Assembly: GCA_009869945.1 (NCBI GenBank)
Contig: WIXG01000002.1
Coordinates: 806,001 to 870,000 of the forward strand
Length of the DNA: 64,000 nt
Source: Mesaphorura yosii
Taxonomy: Eukaryota; Arthropoda; Collembola; Poduromorpha; Tullbergiidae
Direction of reading: 5' to 3'
A program made the position numbers and the translations under genes. Shown here piece after piece: positions 40,141 to 55,100 of this stretch (position 1 is its first letter; every line of letters begins with the position of its first letter). The notes under the pieces were generated by a model. That model ran no database searches, was not told the origin of the DNA, and saw nothing but the letters and a program-made list of their open reading frames with translations.

Positions 40141-43100
40141 CTGCAAGTCAAAGAAGAGTCACATTATTTATTTCTCATTATTATTTCAGGAGACATACGC
40201 AATAAATTTATTCGCACACTACAATTCACACATCACTATGATAACTCTTTTAACAAAAGAGCCGGATTTCTAGTTTGCATATTTTCTGCTGGCTGGGCTT
40301 TTCGTTTCAAAGCGAAAATGGCAAAAGAGTTCAAAAACTTTGAGTCTTTGCATTTATGAATATGACTTCATGCTCATTTTAAATACGGCTTAGGAAAGTA
40401 ATTTTTCCATTTTTTACAGGCTATTCTCGATGAATAAAAGAATTTTGAACTGTGAAGAATTCCTTCTGCCATGAAATCTATTGTCTTAGGCAGTGACGGT
40501 TTCAAGACGGAACGAAAACGAACTTTGCCCATAAAAACTTATCGAAGACGTGCTCAGAAAGATCTCAGGCAATATTTTTCTGGCATTTGCATTTCAATTC
40601 AAACGAGATAAGCGTATTAAGAGGACGTATGAAACGGCGGAATGGAATGAGAAAAGTAAAGTCTTGGTTTCAATTTCGTTTCAACTTTTGTAGTTCCAGA
40701 ATAATTTCCCAGAATGACGGAATTCGTTCAAAATTGAGTACATTGGCCCAAATTGAGACGTAAAAGAAGATTTGAATACTACGTGTGGCTTGCTTAACCG
40801 TAACAAATGGCACAAGTCACACCGGGAAAATGTATCACTGCCATTGCCGGTTCATTTGTCAAGATTCACTGAATATCAGGCGATTGAGCGATTGAGCTCA
40901 CGTTCACTGTTTTTTACCTCCTCACTTCTTAATGCGTTGTGCAATTTATAAACCGTGAATTAATCACTGCACGAAGACGATAAACAACGTGATTTCACTT
41001 GACACGTCGCAGCTCTGGGCTTATTGGCTTTGATAGACACAAGTCATTATGTAAATGCAGCGTAATGAACGCAGCGCAGTGAATCAACGTCGAGTCGAGT
41101 CGACCGGGTTAAACTGATTAAAATGGATGAGTTCCGAAAGAGCCGAGGTTAATTCCGTCTGTGGCTGATCCGAATGTCAGGTCGGTGTGGTTCACTCGGG
41201 TGTCGGAATGCTGCAGCTTCGAGCTTAATGATGTGAAAATCTCGCTTTGTGTTGCATTGTGACTTGTAAACGAATCGCACTCACGCAGCCGTCAGCAAAT
41301 GTAAATTTCCTCTGCATTAATTCCTGAGAAAACTCAAACCGTGCCCAGCCCACGAAACGTGCCATCATTAGGAGACGCGTACTTAAGCTAAGCGCACGTG
41401 CATTGAGATGCTAATTAAAATTTAATGTACGAAACATTAAATCGAAGACTGCTGCGTTGTTCGACGTTGAGCATCACTGCTCGACCCGGCGTAGTAACGG
41501 CGACGGAAGCTTTTTGCATCTTACTGTGCGTTGCTTCGTCGGTGGGTGCCAAAAATGGAGCCATTTGTGTCTTAGTTACGGCACGGTAATGATTATGAGC
41601 CGGTGTGAGATGAATAATGGAAATTTAAGCGTCGCAACCGGCTTGAGCCCGACTCGTTGGTTTCACTTCACTAACCCATTCACATTTTCCATGATTGCTA
41701 TTGCTTTTTCCTCCTTCAGGAACAAATTAAGGTCAAAGCAGCGTAGTGAAGCGGAGAAGGAAAAATCACGGCGCTGTGCTCGCTCATTTAAAGTAGTAAT
41801 TAAACTAGTATAAAAAGTAAAGTAAACTCATTTTAAATTAATTATGCTATAAAATATTGTGTGAACAATGCCCAAGGCCACTAAGGAAACAATCAGCAAG
41901 CCAGCCAGACCGATGCCGAGTGAATCATTGAAGAACAAGCCAAATATCAAACAACAAAGTTTGAAATGTACTGCTTAATTCGTATAGTTCGACTCAAATT
42001 AGTGTTAATGTGCTCGGAAATCAATTGAGATGATTTGAGGAGAGACGAGGCCATAAATTGTTCAACACGTCGTCAGTAAATCGTCTTTCGTTCAGCTGTA
42101 TTGTGGCTGTGGCTGTGCTGACTTTATCTTTCATTCTGGTGCAGTACAGCAGTGCGCTGGAGAGAATTAAGTTGCTTGGAATTCAAATCAAAATGATTTA
42201 CCAGCTCGGGCCAAGTTGTAAATCACTGTCTCGTTACTCGCTCTCTAACTGCGCAGGCTGTCTAATTGCACACAAATCTGGAGTCGCAGTCGAAGATAGA
42301 CAGTCTTCTGTGACCAGAAGACTCCGGAGACGAAGACGCAGACGCAGGCGAGAAATAACAGAAAAAGCATTTTAGTTGGTCGTGTTATTGTCTCAATGAA
42401 TTGTAATAAATTCTCCCCAAGAAGTTTATTGTTTTGTGCAGCTCGGCACAGCACAGCAGAAGTTTAGGAGGTCAAATCACTTAATCAAGGAGATAAGCTT
42501 GGGTCCGGGCTGACTGGTGACAAGTCTGGAAGAAACTCAGTCTCGCTATCTCCGAAGGAATCCAAATGAGAATGCAGAATGTAAATCGCTGCTCTGCGGT
42601 TTTAGATTTAAAATTCTCGAGTCTAGTGTCGACGTAATCTTTCGGGTAAATTATTCGTCGGCGAGATGGAAATGAAATAAGACGAATCGTTCATCCGCGT
42701 ACAACCGCGGCCTTTCTTTTATGGGAGAGTTTGAAGACCAAAAATTTAATAAAACACAGACTACAGCGAGTGAAAGCTGCCGTCTGCCGTACGCAGTCTG
42801 TCGTTTGTTTACATTTTATCAGCCGCCGCATCCGCTCTTCCGACTAATTCTTCCTGACTTCTGCACTGCATTGCAGAATATGTAAACTCTGACTCGAATT
42901 CTGATTCGTGAAGCCTGCGTGCGTGAACGTGAAACTTTCCCTGCAGTGCACGTTTAATTATCGTTTATCATTTATTCAAGGCAAACACAAGAGTTGTCGT
43001 TGTCTCCTTTCTCGGGTAGAGTTTCACAGAGTTTCAAGGCAAAGTCATCGCATGAATCCGACCGGAAGAAATGAAACCCAACTCTGAACTTGTCTGAAAG

Positions 43101-46100
43101 TAAACTCCGGACCTGGCCTGGTCTGACTGTAATAACACGTGCCACAGATTGCAATGCAATCTTCTCTCTCCAGCCAACGCAGTGGCAGTCTGTTCTCCAC
43201 GTTCAGTGAATGGGCACATCATCTTTTAAGAATTTATGAAAACACGTATGCGTTTGCGTACGCAATACGCACTTCATCTCACAATGGATTTTGGCCTTGC
43301 TTTTGCTTCCCTCCGCTGCTTCAGTGGAACTCCAAATTGAAGATTTTGTTTGCCTTCGACTTCGTCTTTGCGTGTGTGTATTACGACTGCGACTGCGGCT
43401 GTGGCTTCGTCTGTGAGAAGAAACAGATGCCTGAGATCCGAACAAGAAAGTAGACAGTCGCAAGAGTTTAAGTTTGGAAGCCCGTGGCATTGAATCTCTT
43501 TAAACTCACGTCCAAGTTCATGTCGTGTCTTTGCCTGTGCATATTCAGGATCATGGCTTGGGTCTTTGGTTTTGCATTTTAAGATGCGCCTGAAATCGCT
43601 TCTCTGGGAAATCCCCTCCTCATTCATTTCTTAAAAGTTTATAATGGAAATGGAAATGAGTTGTCATAAAAATTTATTATGACTGGCAGACCAACCCGGG
43701 CCAAGCGGAAACCGCTTCGAAATGTCTGACAGAAATATGCTCAAGAGACAGAAATAGATCAGAATAATACTTCAACATCTTTACTCACTCAGATGAAGAA
43801 ATTCCCATTGTTGGTGATTTGAAAAGGAGAGGGTAAGATGCGAAATAAAGCCTTAAAACCAACATTGGCCATCGAATGGTCATTTTTGAAGAACGAAGAA
43901 CCCACATTAGTAAAACGTCAATAAAAATAGGACACGGATTTGGACAACTAATCTGGCAATAAAAGAACGCTCTGTCCTCACTCGTGTGCTTGCTGGGACC
44001 AAAAAATCCAGATCTCTTATGGTTTCACGTTTAATCGTTCCTTGACTTCATTCTTCAATCCCGTTGCCAATTCTACTCAGCAGTATGTCTTCTTAAAAGG
44101 AAAACTCGTAAAAAACGAAGAGTCATTCAAAGATGAATGCTGCCCCGTCCTGGAATTGGAGTTTGTCCAACTTTGGTATTTGGTTTTGGAGAAGGAAAAG
44201 ACAGGAGCGCAGCGGGACGGAGATGATGACAATTCCAAAGAAAATATGCACCATTGTGATCATTATAAAGTTTAATCTTGCATTGCGAGTCGCTCTGTTC
44301 TGGCTGGAGATGCATCACAATTAGAGCAGCATGTGGGCTGGCTGACAGCGCAATTGCGCAATGTTGTTTTAGTGCCATTCGTAATGGATTCGAATGAATT
44401 CAGGACCCAAACACGTAGAAATTCAGAGAAATGCAGTTTAAACATTAATTACGAGCTCAGGAAGGGCAATAATGCAAACTCAGTATTTGAAATTAAAGAA
44501 TTTATATTAAATCACTCGAATTCCAAACCCCAGCGAGGAAAAACCTTCGAAAAGACAGACGCTTGTTGCCTGCATTCACGTCAGTGTTGACTGTCGGCTG
44601 ACTTGGATGCTTTAACGCTTTGGGGCTCATGATCTGACTTCGCGTGCCGGTTGGCTGCAGTTGCCGGTTCAGCCTACTTTTGTTATGGCGTTGCTGCACA
44701 ATTTGCTATTTGCCTGATTATGTCAGATACCGCTTCACCTGCAGTCTGCAGCAGGCCAGCTACTTCATTACGTGCCTACGTACAGAAGATTTTTTGCCGA
44801 TGCACGCACGAGAATTAATCGGCCATTGTTGTTATTGTGCATCGCAATTGCATTGTCATCACTGTTATTGTTGTCGAGTGATTATCATAACAGGACAGTC
44901 AACCCGAACCTGCCATTACAGCCACAGCCGTCATTTGCAAGAAGGCCGAGTGACGGTGGCCAAATTGAAGGTTGCTGTCAGTAAATTCACAACTAAACTT
45001 TTACAGCGGCAGGAAATGTTCTGAGCAGATGTTCGCAAAAGTGAAGATGATCAATAAACTCTGGTGCGCTTAATTTGGGCTCGACTCCTTCATGAGGCGC
45101 AGACCCACAAAATCATGAGAGAGAAAGACTTCCGGAAACTTCGCGTCTCCCTTCCACGAGACTGGCAATAAATATCGAGAAAGAATGAACAGAATTTTGC
45201 ACATATTTCGCCATGCCATTTCCTGGCTGTAGCTGAAATCCAGCCTGAGCAGTGCAGACTTTTCCTTTTTCCACTCGTATGCGTATCGTTCGACAGATCA
45301 CAAATCAACGCATGAATGGAAACAACTCGAGATTTTCAAGATAGCGAGCCAATGCGAGTTCATTGAAGCGTGGCTAAGTTGGTTAAGAGGCAGGAATCGC
45401 AACGCAGCAACGAACCTGGAACAGCGAACAGAATTTCCCGTCCTCTAGTCTCGTACTCATCCAGCTCGAGCTCGAAGACGACGGTAATGAGCACTGATGT
45501 GATGTAAAATGCGGCGATTACTCACTCACCAAGAACGCGAGACACGCGAGTTCCATTCAGGCTGCAAAATGCAGGCAATGGCAGGCACTTATCACTTCCA
45601 GCCAGCTAAACGCCAAACTAGCTGTCATTCTAATTATAGGCACCGGCAGCAGAAACTGCATCACTCAACTGAAGAATATTTATCAAAGTAGTTTATCATG
45701 TCAGGCGAGATGCGATGTGAGTATTCTCACACGAGCCTTTCGACTGAAACGAACGAAGGAACGACGAGATCCGCACTCTGCTAACCCGCACCGTACCGCA
45801 TCTTTAAAACAACTGCATTGTGTCCTGTCTTAGCAGTAAATGTGACTGCTGCTGATGCTGTAAGAACGACATGCAAGGCAAGTGAGACACGGACCAAAAC
45901 ATAATTGTGAACAGATGAGAAATTCACGACAGCGTGGGGCACGATGGCACGAAAGCCTCGAACTCCAACAATCAGATAAGAAGAAGGCACAAGATGTTTC
46001 GCACTTTGGTCGTGTTTTTACGGCCTAAAATGGGAAGAGTTTGTGAAACGTTGCGTGAAGAGTGGCAACCGTTCCAAATTTGCGAAAAGAACGACGCAGC

Positions 46101-49100
46101 GCAGCAGAAAACAGCAATTATGGTTAATGGTTGAGAATAACAGCAGTTCCTCTGCACTCTGCATGCAGATGTAAAACATTGTGAGAACAAGCCAGACCGT
46201 AAAACAAGCGCTTGTCGAGCACCGGAATTATAAGACTGTAATGCAATCAATGTTATAGCGTACAAGTGGTACGAGTCAGAGTTCTTGTATCTTGTCGGAG
46301 CTCTTTTGACGTTGAATTGCTCATTGCAGATAATTGTGTACTAATTGTGGTAGGTCAAGCGTGCATTAAGCGTTATTAAATCAGGCGAAGCCATCCCGAC
46401 CCGAAGGATTTCGCTCCCCAGCGAGGCTGCTAGCAGGAAGTTCATCAGAGTTCATGCAAGTAAGTGGAAATGTAGCGTGAAATCAAATTGCTGCATTGCA
46501 TTGCTTGTCTTTTTAGTTTTGTCCTTCTTAGGAACAATTCTCATTCAATTCAGCGTTCTACCATGAAAGTTGGACCTTATTAATCATTAAGCAAAGGCTT
46601 GTCTCTAGCTCAGACAAACAGCGGAGTCTGGAGCCCGCTGTTTCTGTTTTTGCCCGAGTTTCTGCAAAAAGCACAACAAAACCCACGAACTGGGGACTCA
46701 TTCATCATACGCAAGAATGTGGGTTATTGCGGGTGCTGGCGAAAGTGGAGCAGAACGACAAAATAAATGACTCGAATCTCTCGCGACTCGGATTTTTGAA
46801 ACAGCACCAAAAACCGGGTTCGGATTATGCGAATTCGTGAGACCAAATCAAATATGAAACTTGACTTGGCTGTGTTTGTTTACGAGGCGCCAGCCACGAG
46901 CCAGAAAAGATATGCAATTTGCAAATTCGCATGCAAAAGCTTCGTGGCGGGCGAGGAACGAGAGCAGGATGCATTTTGACAGATTCAGTTTGTGCCTTAG
47001 CCTTTTGCATTAGTGATGCCCTCCTTTCTTCTCTGTTCTGCTCAAATATGAGCTGTTTGGAACTAGTGCACGCCAGCACAGCTCCTCATCATTGCAATGC
47101 ATTACAAATGGGCGACGACGACGGACGGACAGCCAGACCATGAATTATGAATGTAGGTGTGGTTCCTTTGCAGGCCAACTTGCAATTTCTACGAGCTATT
47201 CTAACTGCGAGCTGCGCAGTACGTATAAAAGAGAAAATTCAATAACAGCACGTGCTTCTTCTCGAGTGAAAGTAATTTACATGAATACAAGCAATAAATT
47301 CGTTATAATTAAGCGTACCACACGGAGAAAGTCGAGACTGTCTGAGAAAAAGAGGAAAGGGGCTGGCAAATGGATTTCGGCACGACAAGCTAGCCAGCGA
47401 CAGGTCAGCGAAACTCTTTTCTTACTGTGACTGCAAATTGGTCGTTAAGGTGCAAATGTGGGTCAAGCTGCCAGCCATGTCAGAGCATGGAGGGCTTGAC
47501 ATTAGCAACACACCGACAGCGACCTAACTTGATGGTTTGACTTGGCTTAGCTCGTATTATCAACTTCACACTCGCATTCGCATGATTATCCGATTTCTTT
47601 TTGAGAGCACACGCCGGAATCAAAATCGTGTGACAGGACAGCACTGTGCTGCGCTGTGCTGATTTGTTCGTGACACGAAACTTGTGCACTGCACTGTAAT
47701 TTAGACGCGGACTCTTTCGTCCTTTCTTTCTCATGCGTCCGCGCACATTTATTTGAGAACTTTTGTGTTGACATTACGAACAAGCGAGCGAAGACGAAAG
47801 GGAAGTCTCGAGGAAAGAAGTTGACAACCGAAACTCGGAAAGAAACTCAACCGAATTCAGTTGCCAACAATTTATGGCGCTGTTTCTTCTCTTGCTGTTT
47901 GCTTTTGCTGCTGCTGCGTTTTTATTAGGCCTGTAAATATTATTGCTTTCGAAGAAACCGAGTTCAAAGCTCGGGCAGGGTTTTAAAAGAATATTAAGTA
48001 ACATGCATGCAATCCGGATGAGTTTTAGTTTTGGGGGGAGTTTATCAAACTTTGGGGTTTGCTTGCGTTCTGAATGACAATTTGAAATGCGGGCGACAAC
48101 TGCAAGGCGACCGACTGGCTGTGGCTGGGCCTCGGCGTAAAAGAAGAATTTATTTTGGTTACGTTGCGAGGCATGTCACGATTCTACAGCCGCAGTGGCA
48201 GGTCGAGGGAGCGTGAAAGCAAGCTACGCAAATGAAGTCAGGAATCTGCACTTTGCTGCATTGCATTCGCATATCCTGCATAGTACTTATGTAGCCTGAA
48301 TCTTAATTTTGATGGCACATTGCATGGATTTCAAGTTAATTGCACCATCTTTTAATTTGCGCCGACTTGATCAAGTTCATGATGGAGCCTTCGTGAACCC
48401 GTGCATCTTTAACTATTACTTTTTCGCTTAAAAGCGTTGTGAGACGAGAAATGAAAAGGCGTCAGCCCATCATATCAGACGAATGATTGACTCGGAGCAG
48501 AGACTCGATCCTGACCCTTTCGTAGTTGTTCAAGCTTCATACGTGCCTGTGCTTTTGCAGTTACCTCTTTAAAACTAGTTTTATTACCATAATTAATTCT
48601 GACGCGGAATCCTGTCAAATTCGCACCTCTCCAATCGCAATTTTGATACCCGCTGTCAAATTAGCTGTCATGAATTCTCGTATTCGCCTTGCTTAGGTAT
48701 TACTTTAGTGGTGTCGTGATTGAAAATCTGCAGTGCAGTTTGTGAATTAAGAAGATCCAATTAACTTGGCACGGGCACGATCCGCATTGCATTGACAGCG
48801 TGACAGCCTCATCCGAGCTTCGGATGGATGTTTTGGCAGAGCGTTTATCTTGCAGCCTTGAACTCAATCTTATTGAGAGTGGAACTCCTGAGAGGCAGGT
48901 ATTTTGACATTTATCCGCGACCCGGGATTTATCAACGCTCGTCGCCTCTTACATCACACCACTTTATTAAAGTCACCCGGAAAGAAGCCAACGAAGATGA
49001 TGCCAAAACCCCACAATTCATAAAGCGAGCAGAAAAGCAGTTTATCACTTTTCTTCTTCTGCGGGATTACAAGATTTGTTTCAACTTTCAGCACGTACGC

Positions 49101-52100
49101 GTATTCGTACGAGGATTGCGACGAAAGTCATTTCAGCCCATCTTAGACAAGCTGGAGTTAAGAGAAGACTCTCGACTGGCACGGGTAAGAGCAAAAGCAA
49201 AAGCACATCGGATCATTGTTCCGTAGTTCACTTCGTCAATCCATCAGTCTTCAGCCCGAGTTGCTCTTTGCTTTCCTTTACTACAATGGGACGGAATAAA
49301 ATGGAAATCAATTTCATTATTCCGAGTCGAGAAAGCAACCAAGCTTTCATCGGATCGGATCTGGGCGACGAATTCTCTAACCCTCACTTTTGTTTTTAGC
49401 ACTTTGGCTGAACGCGAAAGACTCGAATACGAACTCACAGTTAAATTTTATGTGGTCGTGTTTTATTCTCCAGAGGAATTCATTCTCCAGCCGAGTCTGA
49501 AGCCTTGCGTGGGCCTGAGTTTCATTATTCTGTGGTGACCATGCGCCATGTGTCTTTCGCCAGTGCGCCTGCGTCGAAGACGGGAAAATAGACGAAAATA
49601 ATGTACAAGGCAACAAAATGAAAATATGAGTAAAAGTACTGTAACCAACGAGGGCCATTATTGCCATTGCCATTGTCATCGCCTATCGCTTTGCCCACCC
49701 AGCATCTGAAAAGCATTCAGAGATTGTTTACGATGCTCGCTTTCATGAGTTTATTGCATTCTAGCTTGTAGTTTCTTGAGCTTGGTAAATAAGAACGCAT
49801 TCTTCTGCGTTCACATGCGTGCAGGATTTTTATCATCTCATCGCCATCGCCATTGCCATCGTCTTTCTGGATCTCCAGCATTGACAATAATGCCGGTTTT
49901 GCTTTCTCCCGCAGCGCAGCGTGGGAGGAAGAAGTCGAGAAAGTGATAGTGAACAGCGAAGACATACATGCTTTATTAAGGAAATGAAGTACAAAACTCG
50001 GTGGGCTTATCTAGAGAGACGGAAGATTCTTGTACCCACCGAAAGCTGGAGAGATTACGTAAAGTCCGGCTCAAGGTTTCAACAAACCTGGCTTCATTTC
50101 ATGTTCATGGCTCGTGGTCGCGAAAATCTACGGAACCCAACGCAATGCAGTGCAGAGTAACGATGTAACGAATAACGAAAACGATGCGAAGGAGCGATAT
50201 GCGTTATAAATTGTGAGATTTGGAAAATGCAGCCGAGCCCTTCAAGCTCAAGAGCGAGGTTCATTCTTATTCTGCCGCAGTCCGCGAACAACGCACGTAG
50301 CACGCACGAATAACTGCAAAATTCCCAGATCAACACTTCATTTGGGACCACCACGAACAGAAAACAAGATCTCAACCGGGCATGTTTCGAGAATGCAGCG
50401 AGACAACATCAGAGAAAAGGAGCTGACCTTTACTGACCTACGACGAGTCATTTTATGCTTCTTGCTATGACATTACTCTGCCCTCCCTCTGCCATTAGCC
50501 ACAATGCGAAAACGTGGACAGAAAGGGTTAACGGATCTCATCGCTTTTGTTCTGCACTTACGACTCACGTCACGATGCGATGCAATTTTGATGTATCACA
50601 TCATTAATCAATTATCAAGCTGAAAAGACGTTGATTGTATTTCCCCTGTCTTTCTTTTCGTTAAGTAATCGCGTAATTGCCATTCTTCAAATTCTAATTC
50701 TTCTTTTTTCGGGCGGGCAATAATTACTTTATGACATGTCAGTGTTTCATTTGTTCATGGTACGTTCGTTTCTCGGAAACGTCAAGTTCAGGATCAAGAT
50801 TTGAATGTGCAAAGTGTAAAATGCGTGGTTGTAAATTACAGGCTAATCTCGCCAGAAATCTGAACCCCAAAGAAGTCGTAGTCGTAAAATGCACTACATT
50901 TGCATTCCCACGGAGTTGTTTTATGGCATCAATTTCTTTATGACATTTCTTCCATAAAATGTTTCAAGTCCCTTCCGGACTCCCAAATTTCTGGCTCTGC
51001 GCTGCTGAATTTTATGCGTACGCGAACAATAAAATCTATTTTCTCGTCGTATTTTTACAAGGCAAAGTCGATTGCTCGCTGGCTTGCTTGTGAATGTAAA
51101 TGGCACCCACAAATCAAAAGTGCGTCCACTGCTTTTTTTGCGAAAAACAATTGCGATTGCTTCCATTTCACTTGTTCCGGTTGATGGTTACTATTTGCAC
51201 TCACAACTCACTGCTCTCGAACTTCCAGCAAGAGCAAGTAAATTGAAACAAGAGGGAACGGGCAGACGGGAGAAGAAAGCCGGGCTTGTGAGCATAATTT
51301 TATAAAGCTTATGAGCGGCTGCATTGCAACTGCACTGCAACCTTGACGGCAGGCAGTGATCGATATTCCAGACATAATGCAGGGAAACTTGCATGCGATT
51401 GCGATGGGACGAGAAACGAGATGAGATCGAGACGAGACGAGAGCATGCAGGGCAGAGAAGTGAAAGACTGAAAGACGAGAGTAGGGCCGGTAAACTAAAC
51501 TAAAGTTGAGAGTGAGCGAAAGCGAAGGCGGAATATTTTCGAGTGGCTGGCTGTTTACTGAATGCTGCATACCGCATACAATGGCAGTTAAAATTGAAAG
51601 TGGAAGCAGAAACGAAAGACCTTCAATCCAATCCACTCTGAGCCCGAAATGCATTCTCGTCGAGGCCAAGGCCACAGCATGGCGAAGAAAAGTTGGAGAA
51701 TGCACCATGCTCCATGCCTGAGTGCACGTCTGAGTGCCCTCGCCTAACCAAAACCTGCATGGAAGTTTCTCCTCTTGCCATCCTTCCAGGAATGTAGAAT
51801 GTTCCCAAGAGTTTGTACTTTGTACTTGCTCGTACACCAAATTGGACCCAATCTCTTAAGCCGGCCAGTAACAGGATACACGACCGAAGAACGATGGATT
51901 CGTATTGAATGCTGCTTCATTAAAAGAGCATGAGCAGGAGAACAAATGTAAGTTGTCTGAGTAATGAGCCTGAGCATGCATGGAAATGAATGGCTCAACC
52001 CCACTAATTCTAAGCGTGCCGGGCAGGGAAATGAATCGACCCTCACCAGAGAAAGCGCTAGCATGATGCAGTTTCGTTGCAGCACCAAGCAAGTGTAATC

Positions 52101-55100
52101 CCCAGACAGCAGTTGCATGCACAGAAATTAACGAGAATCCATTTTTTACTCCTGGCCGGGCCCAGGAAGGGAAGGGAGACGATCTCTCATCTCAGCAAGG
52201 GTGCTTTCGCTCTCGCCTTCGCATTCGCCCTGCTCGTGTTCGCTTCTAGGCGCTCGCACGGCCAAGCGAATAATAAAATGCGTCATCACCGCAGCTATTT
52301 CGAGCTACTATTGTCACAATTTTCTCTCCATTCATTTCGCCATAAATCAGCCACCCAGTAAAGCAGACTCAGTCAGGCTTTTACGGCTTTTACTCGACTT
52401 TCATTCTTTCATTGATTTTCCATTGACGTGTGGCCTGGCGTGCTCACAGACTCTCCTGTTGAGCAAGGCAGCCACGATGACAACTTTGACTTCCTAGAAG
52501 AGATTGTGCGAAATATGAATACGCGACCGAGATCTTGTGATCCGACACCGCTCATAAACCGGCGCGCGCTATCTTTAGTACGTAGGAATTAGTTGATGTG
52601 GTTATTTCAACTTCGGGTTGACGTCAAAGCCAAAATCCAAGCGTCAGGCATCAAGCGTCTTGTTTGCTCTGCAGAATCGGCTCTCAATCAAGGAAGAACT
52701 GCTCTCCGCGCCGTGTTGATTGTAAAGTCGCGATGCGAAAGCGAGATTTCCCTGCGGGAGAGAAACTCGAATCGAAACACGGAAAACGATACGCAATTTA
52801 TTTCACTTTGTCCAAGTACAAGCCTTGCAAGTCACAAGACAAAAAGAAGCTGAGAGTCAAGAAACGAGGTCAGCATGGACTTCTCTCGTGAATTTTGTAT
52901 TCTCACACGAATTCTGAGCCCGCGCGCGTCGTAAAATTATTTCGCGGCGTGATGAATTCGGACATAATTCACGAGCTGGGTTGGCTTGCAAAATTTAATG
53001 AGAGCCGGCCGTTTATGAGCCTTGTCTTCCGACCAAGAACTTCTTACTTACAGAAATTGGAGGAGAGTAAAAGAACACTGGAGAAATATAGCATCTTCAA
53101 GATCGTGCGATGTTGGAAACACACCAGCGGCGAGACCACAAGAAGGCAATTCCCAGCTGGCATTCATGCCCTTCAATCTTAATTACCATTCTTACTGCCA
53201 AGCCTCAAACCACCAAGCCGAGTGAGTGAGTGAAAGTGCGGCATCTGAATGAAATGAAAGCACTTGAGTGAATCAACATTATCAAAATGCAATTTCCTCC
53301 GAGGCCGGGCCCAACCGGCAAGCGACTGCGACTGCAACTGCACTTTGCGTTGATCGCATAATACGCCTGATCAGGCAACCGGCAGGCTCCCACACAGGAA
53401 AACAAAAACTGTGTAGATAACAAAGTCTCAAGTAAACTGACGGTCAGGCAGAGTGCCAGATGCAAAATGAATTGCGGTGCTCATCGTGCGCGTGCGTGCC
53501 AATCTTGTAAAATTCACATCACAAAACTAAAAACTTTGCTCAACCAAGTCGAAGTCGAATTTGCTTGTTTTCGTTATTTGTTTCTGTTTCAGAAAAACCA
53601 CCGTCACGTAAAACGTAAAACAAAAACGTACTCGTGTTGGCAGGCAGGCGGCAGCTGCCAACACGAGCTTGAAATATTCAAGTTCATGGACCTTCTCATC
53701 CTCAGCAAGCGCCATAGCCATAACTCCACAAAATGTGAACAGCATGCGGATACAATTTTAGAACTGTTTAGACTGTCGATGAAGACGTGCGACAACTCAT
53801 TTTTCATCGCGCACATTAAAATTCGCGTTATACTCGCGGAATTAGCAATTTTCGGGTCGTTTCTCATGTTTGCTTTCAACGTGGAACAAAAATACCCTGC
53901 AAAATTATTTCTCGTTACATCTTGCATGTTTCACTTCCCCTTCGACCGAACCGAGCAAGAATCGATAATATTTGAACCACCGCGACGTGCATGAGTGCCC
54001 GTACGCTTTCACCGAACAATGGCATTCATTATTGGCAGGGCAGAGTGGAATTCGGACGAGGCCCGAATGAGTCATCCAAGTTTTATGCGCACTTGAGCCT
54101 GAAACTTGGGAAGAGTCGTAAAAATGAATTGCAGACGCGATGCGGTGAAGAGAACAGAACAGACCGGGCGGGCAGCTGGACGAACAAATTGAATTACAAA
54201 ATTAATGCGATTTGCTCCATTACAAATCGCACTCCCGTTAAATATGGAAGAAACTTCGCCCGTGCGCCTGCGCTCTACATTTTATTGCACTTGCCGATAG
54301 AATTCATACGAAGTTCAGGATTTCAGCTAAAAACTTCAGGCATTTTGATGCTGGACGCTGAAGTTAAAAATTCATGACAGCGCATGAAAAATGCGGGATG
54401 CGAATAATAAATGAGAGCCCGTAATTGATTTTATGTCAGGATAAAATTAATCATTCGCCCGTGCGTACGCAGACGAACGCAGCTCACGTGCAAATAGATT
54501 TTTAATTAGTGCAACTACTCGAGAGGGTGTGAGAGCTTTTGCTCGATCGTGCTCATGCAAAACAAATATGGTTTTTAGCACGTCATTCAGGTAGTCACTA
54601 ATTACATAGTTCGTAATTAATCCCGAGTCTCCAGTCAGGCTTGACAATAACTCCATTGCGTTTGCGGCACTTCAACTTAATGCAAGACGATGGAGTGACA
54701 CACGATCATTCATCAAATTGGGCAGGGCAGGATAGGGTAGCAGCTGTGGCTGAGAGTCATTAACAAATTAACAAAATACTCGAACGTCGATTTCTTGAAC
54801 AAGTTCAAGAAATGTTCCCACATGCAGCAGAATTGCAGAAAGCGGAATGGAGATGTCATTTGATAAGCGTTGTGCTAATAACTTAATAAGACAGCCCAAA
54901 GCCGAATTCATGGTGGTGCGTGCACTTTCTCAAAGCGTGCTTTCTTCTTCTCCTTTCATGCACTTGTGTCAACCTGCAATTTACTTGCGACTAAACACTC
55001 AGACAGAATTGCTTAATGCTACGTTTCGTACGATGGAAAACAAAGGCGACACCAGCCCGGTGGACGGTGGTGCATATAAATATTACGCAGGTAATATAAA

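Noticed and set aside
39867-40151. Open minus-strand frame through the 5' UTR of the CaaX gene
   Set aside because: It stops soon after the main ATG in a different frame, has no donor to continue it, and has no recognisable domain; kept only as a possible upstream open frame.
45368-45410. tRNA-like A-box (TGGCTAAGTTGGTTAAG)
   Set aside because: No B-box (GGTTCRANNCC) follows at the right distance and no cloverleaf can be drawn.
51208-51840. 210-codon open frame on the minus strand in the gene desert
   Set aside because: No domain, no plausible splice context and a Ser/Leu/His-rich random-looking composition; with this much sequence one such frame is expected by chance.
53467-53994. 175-codon plus-strand frame with a hydrophobic segment
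   Set aside because: No signal peptide at the start, no recognisable motif and AT-driven codon pattern.
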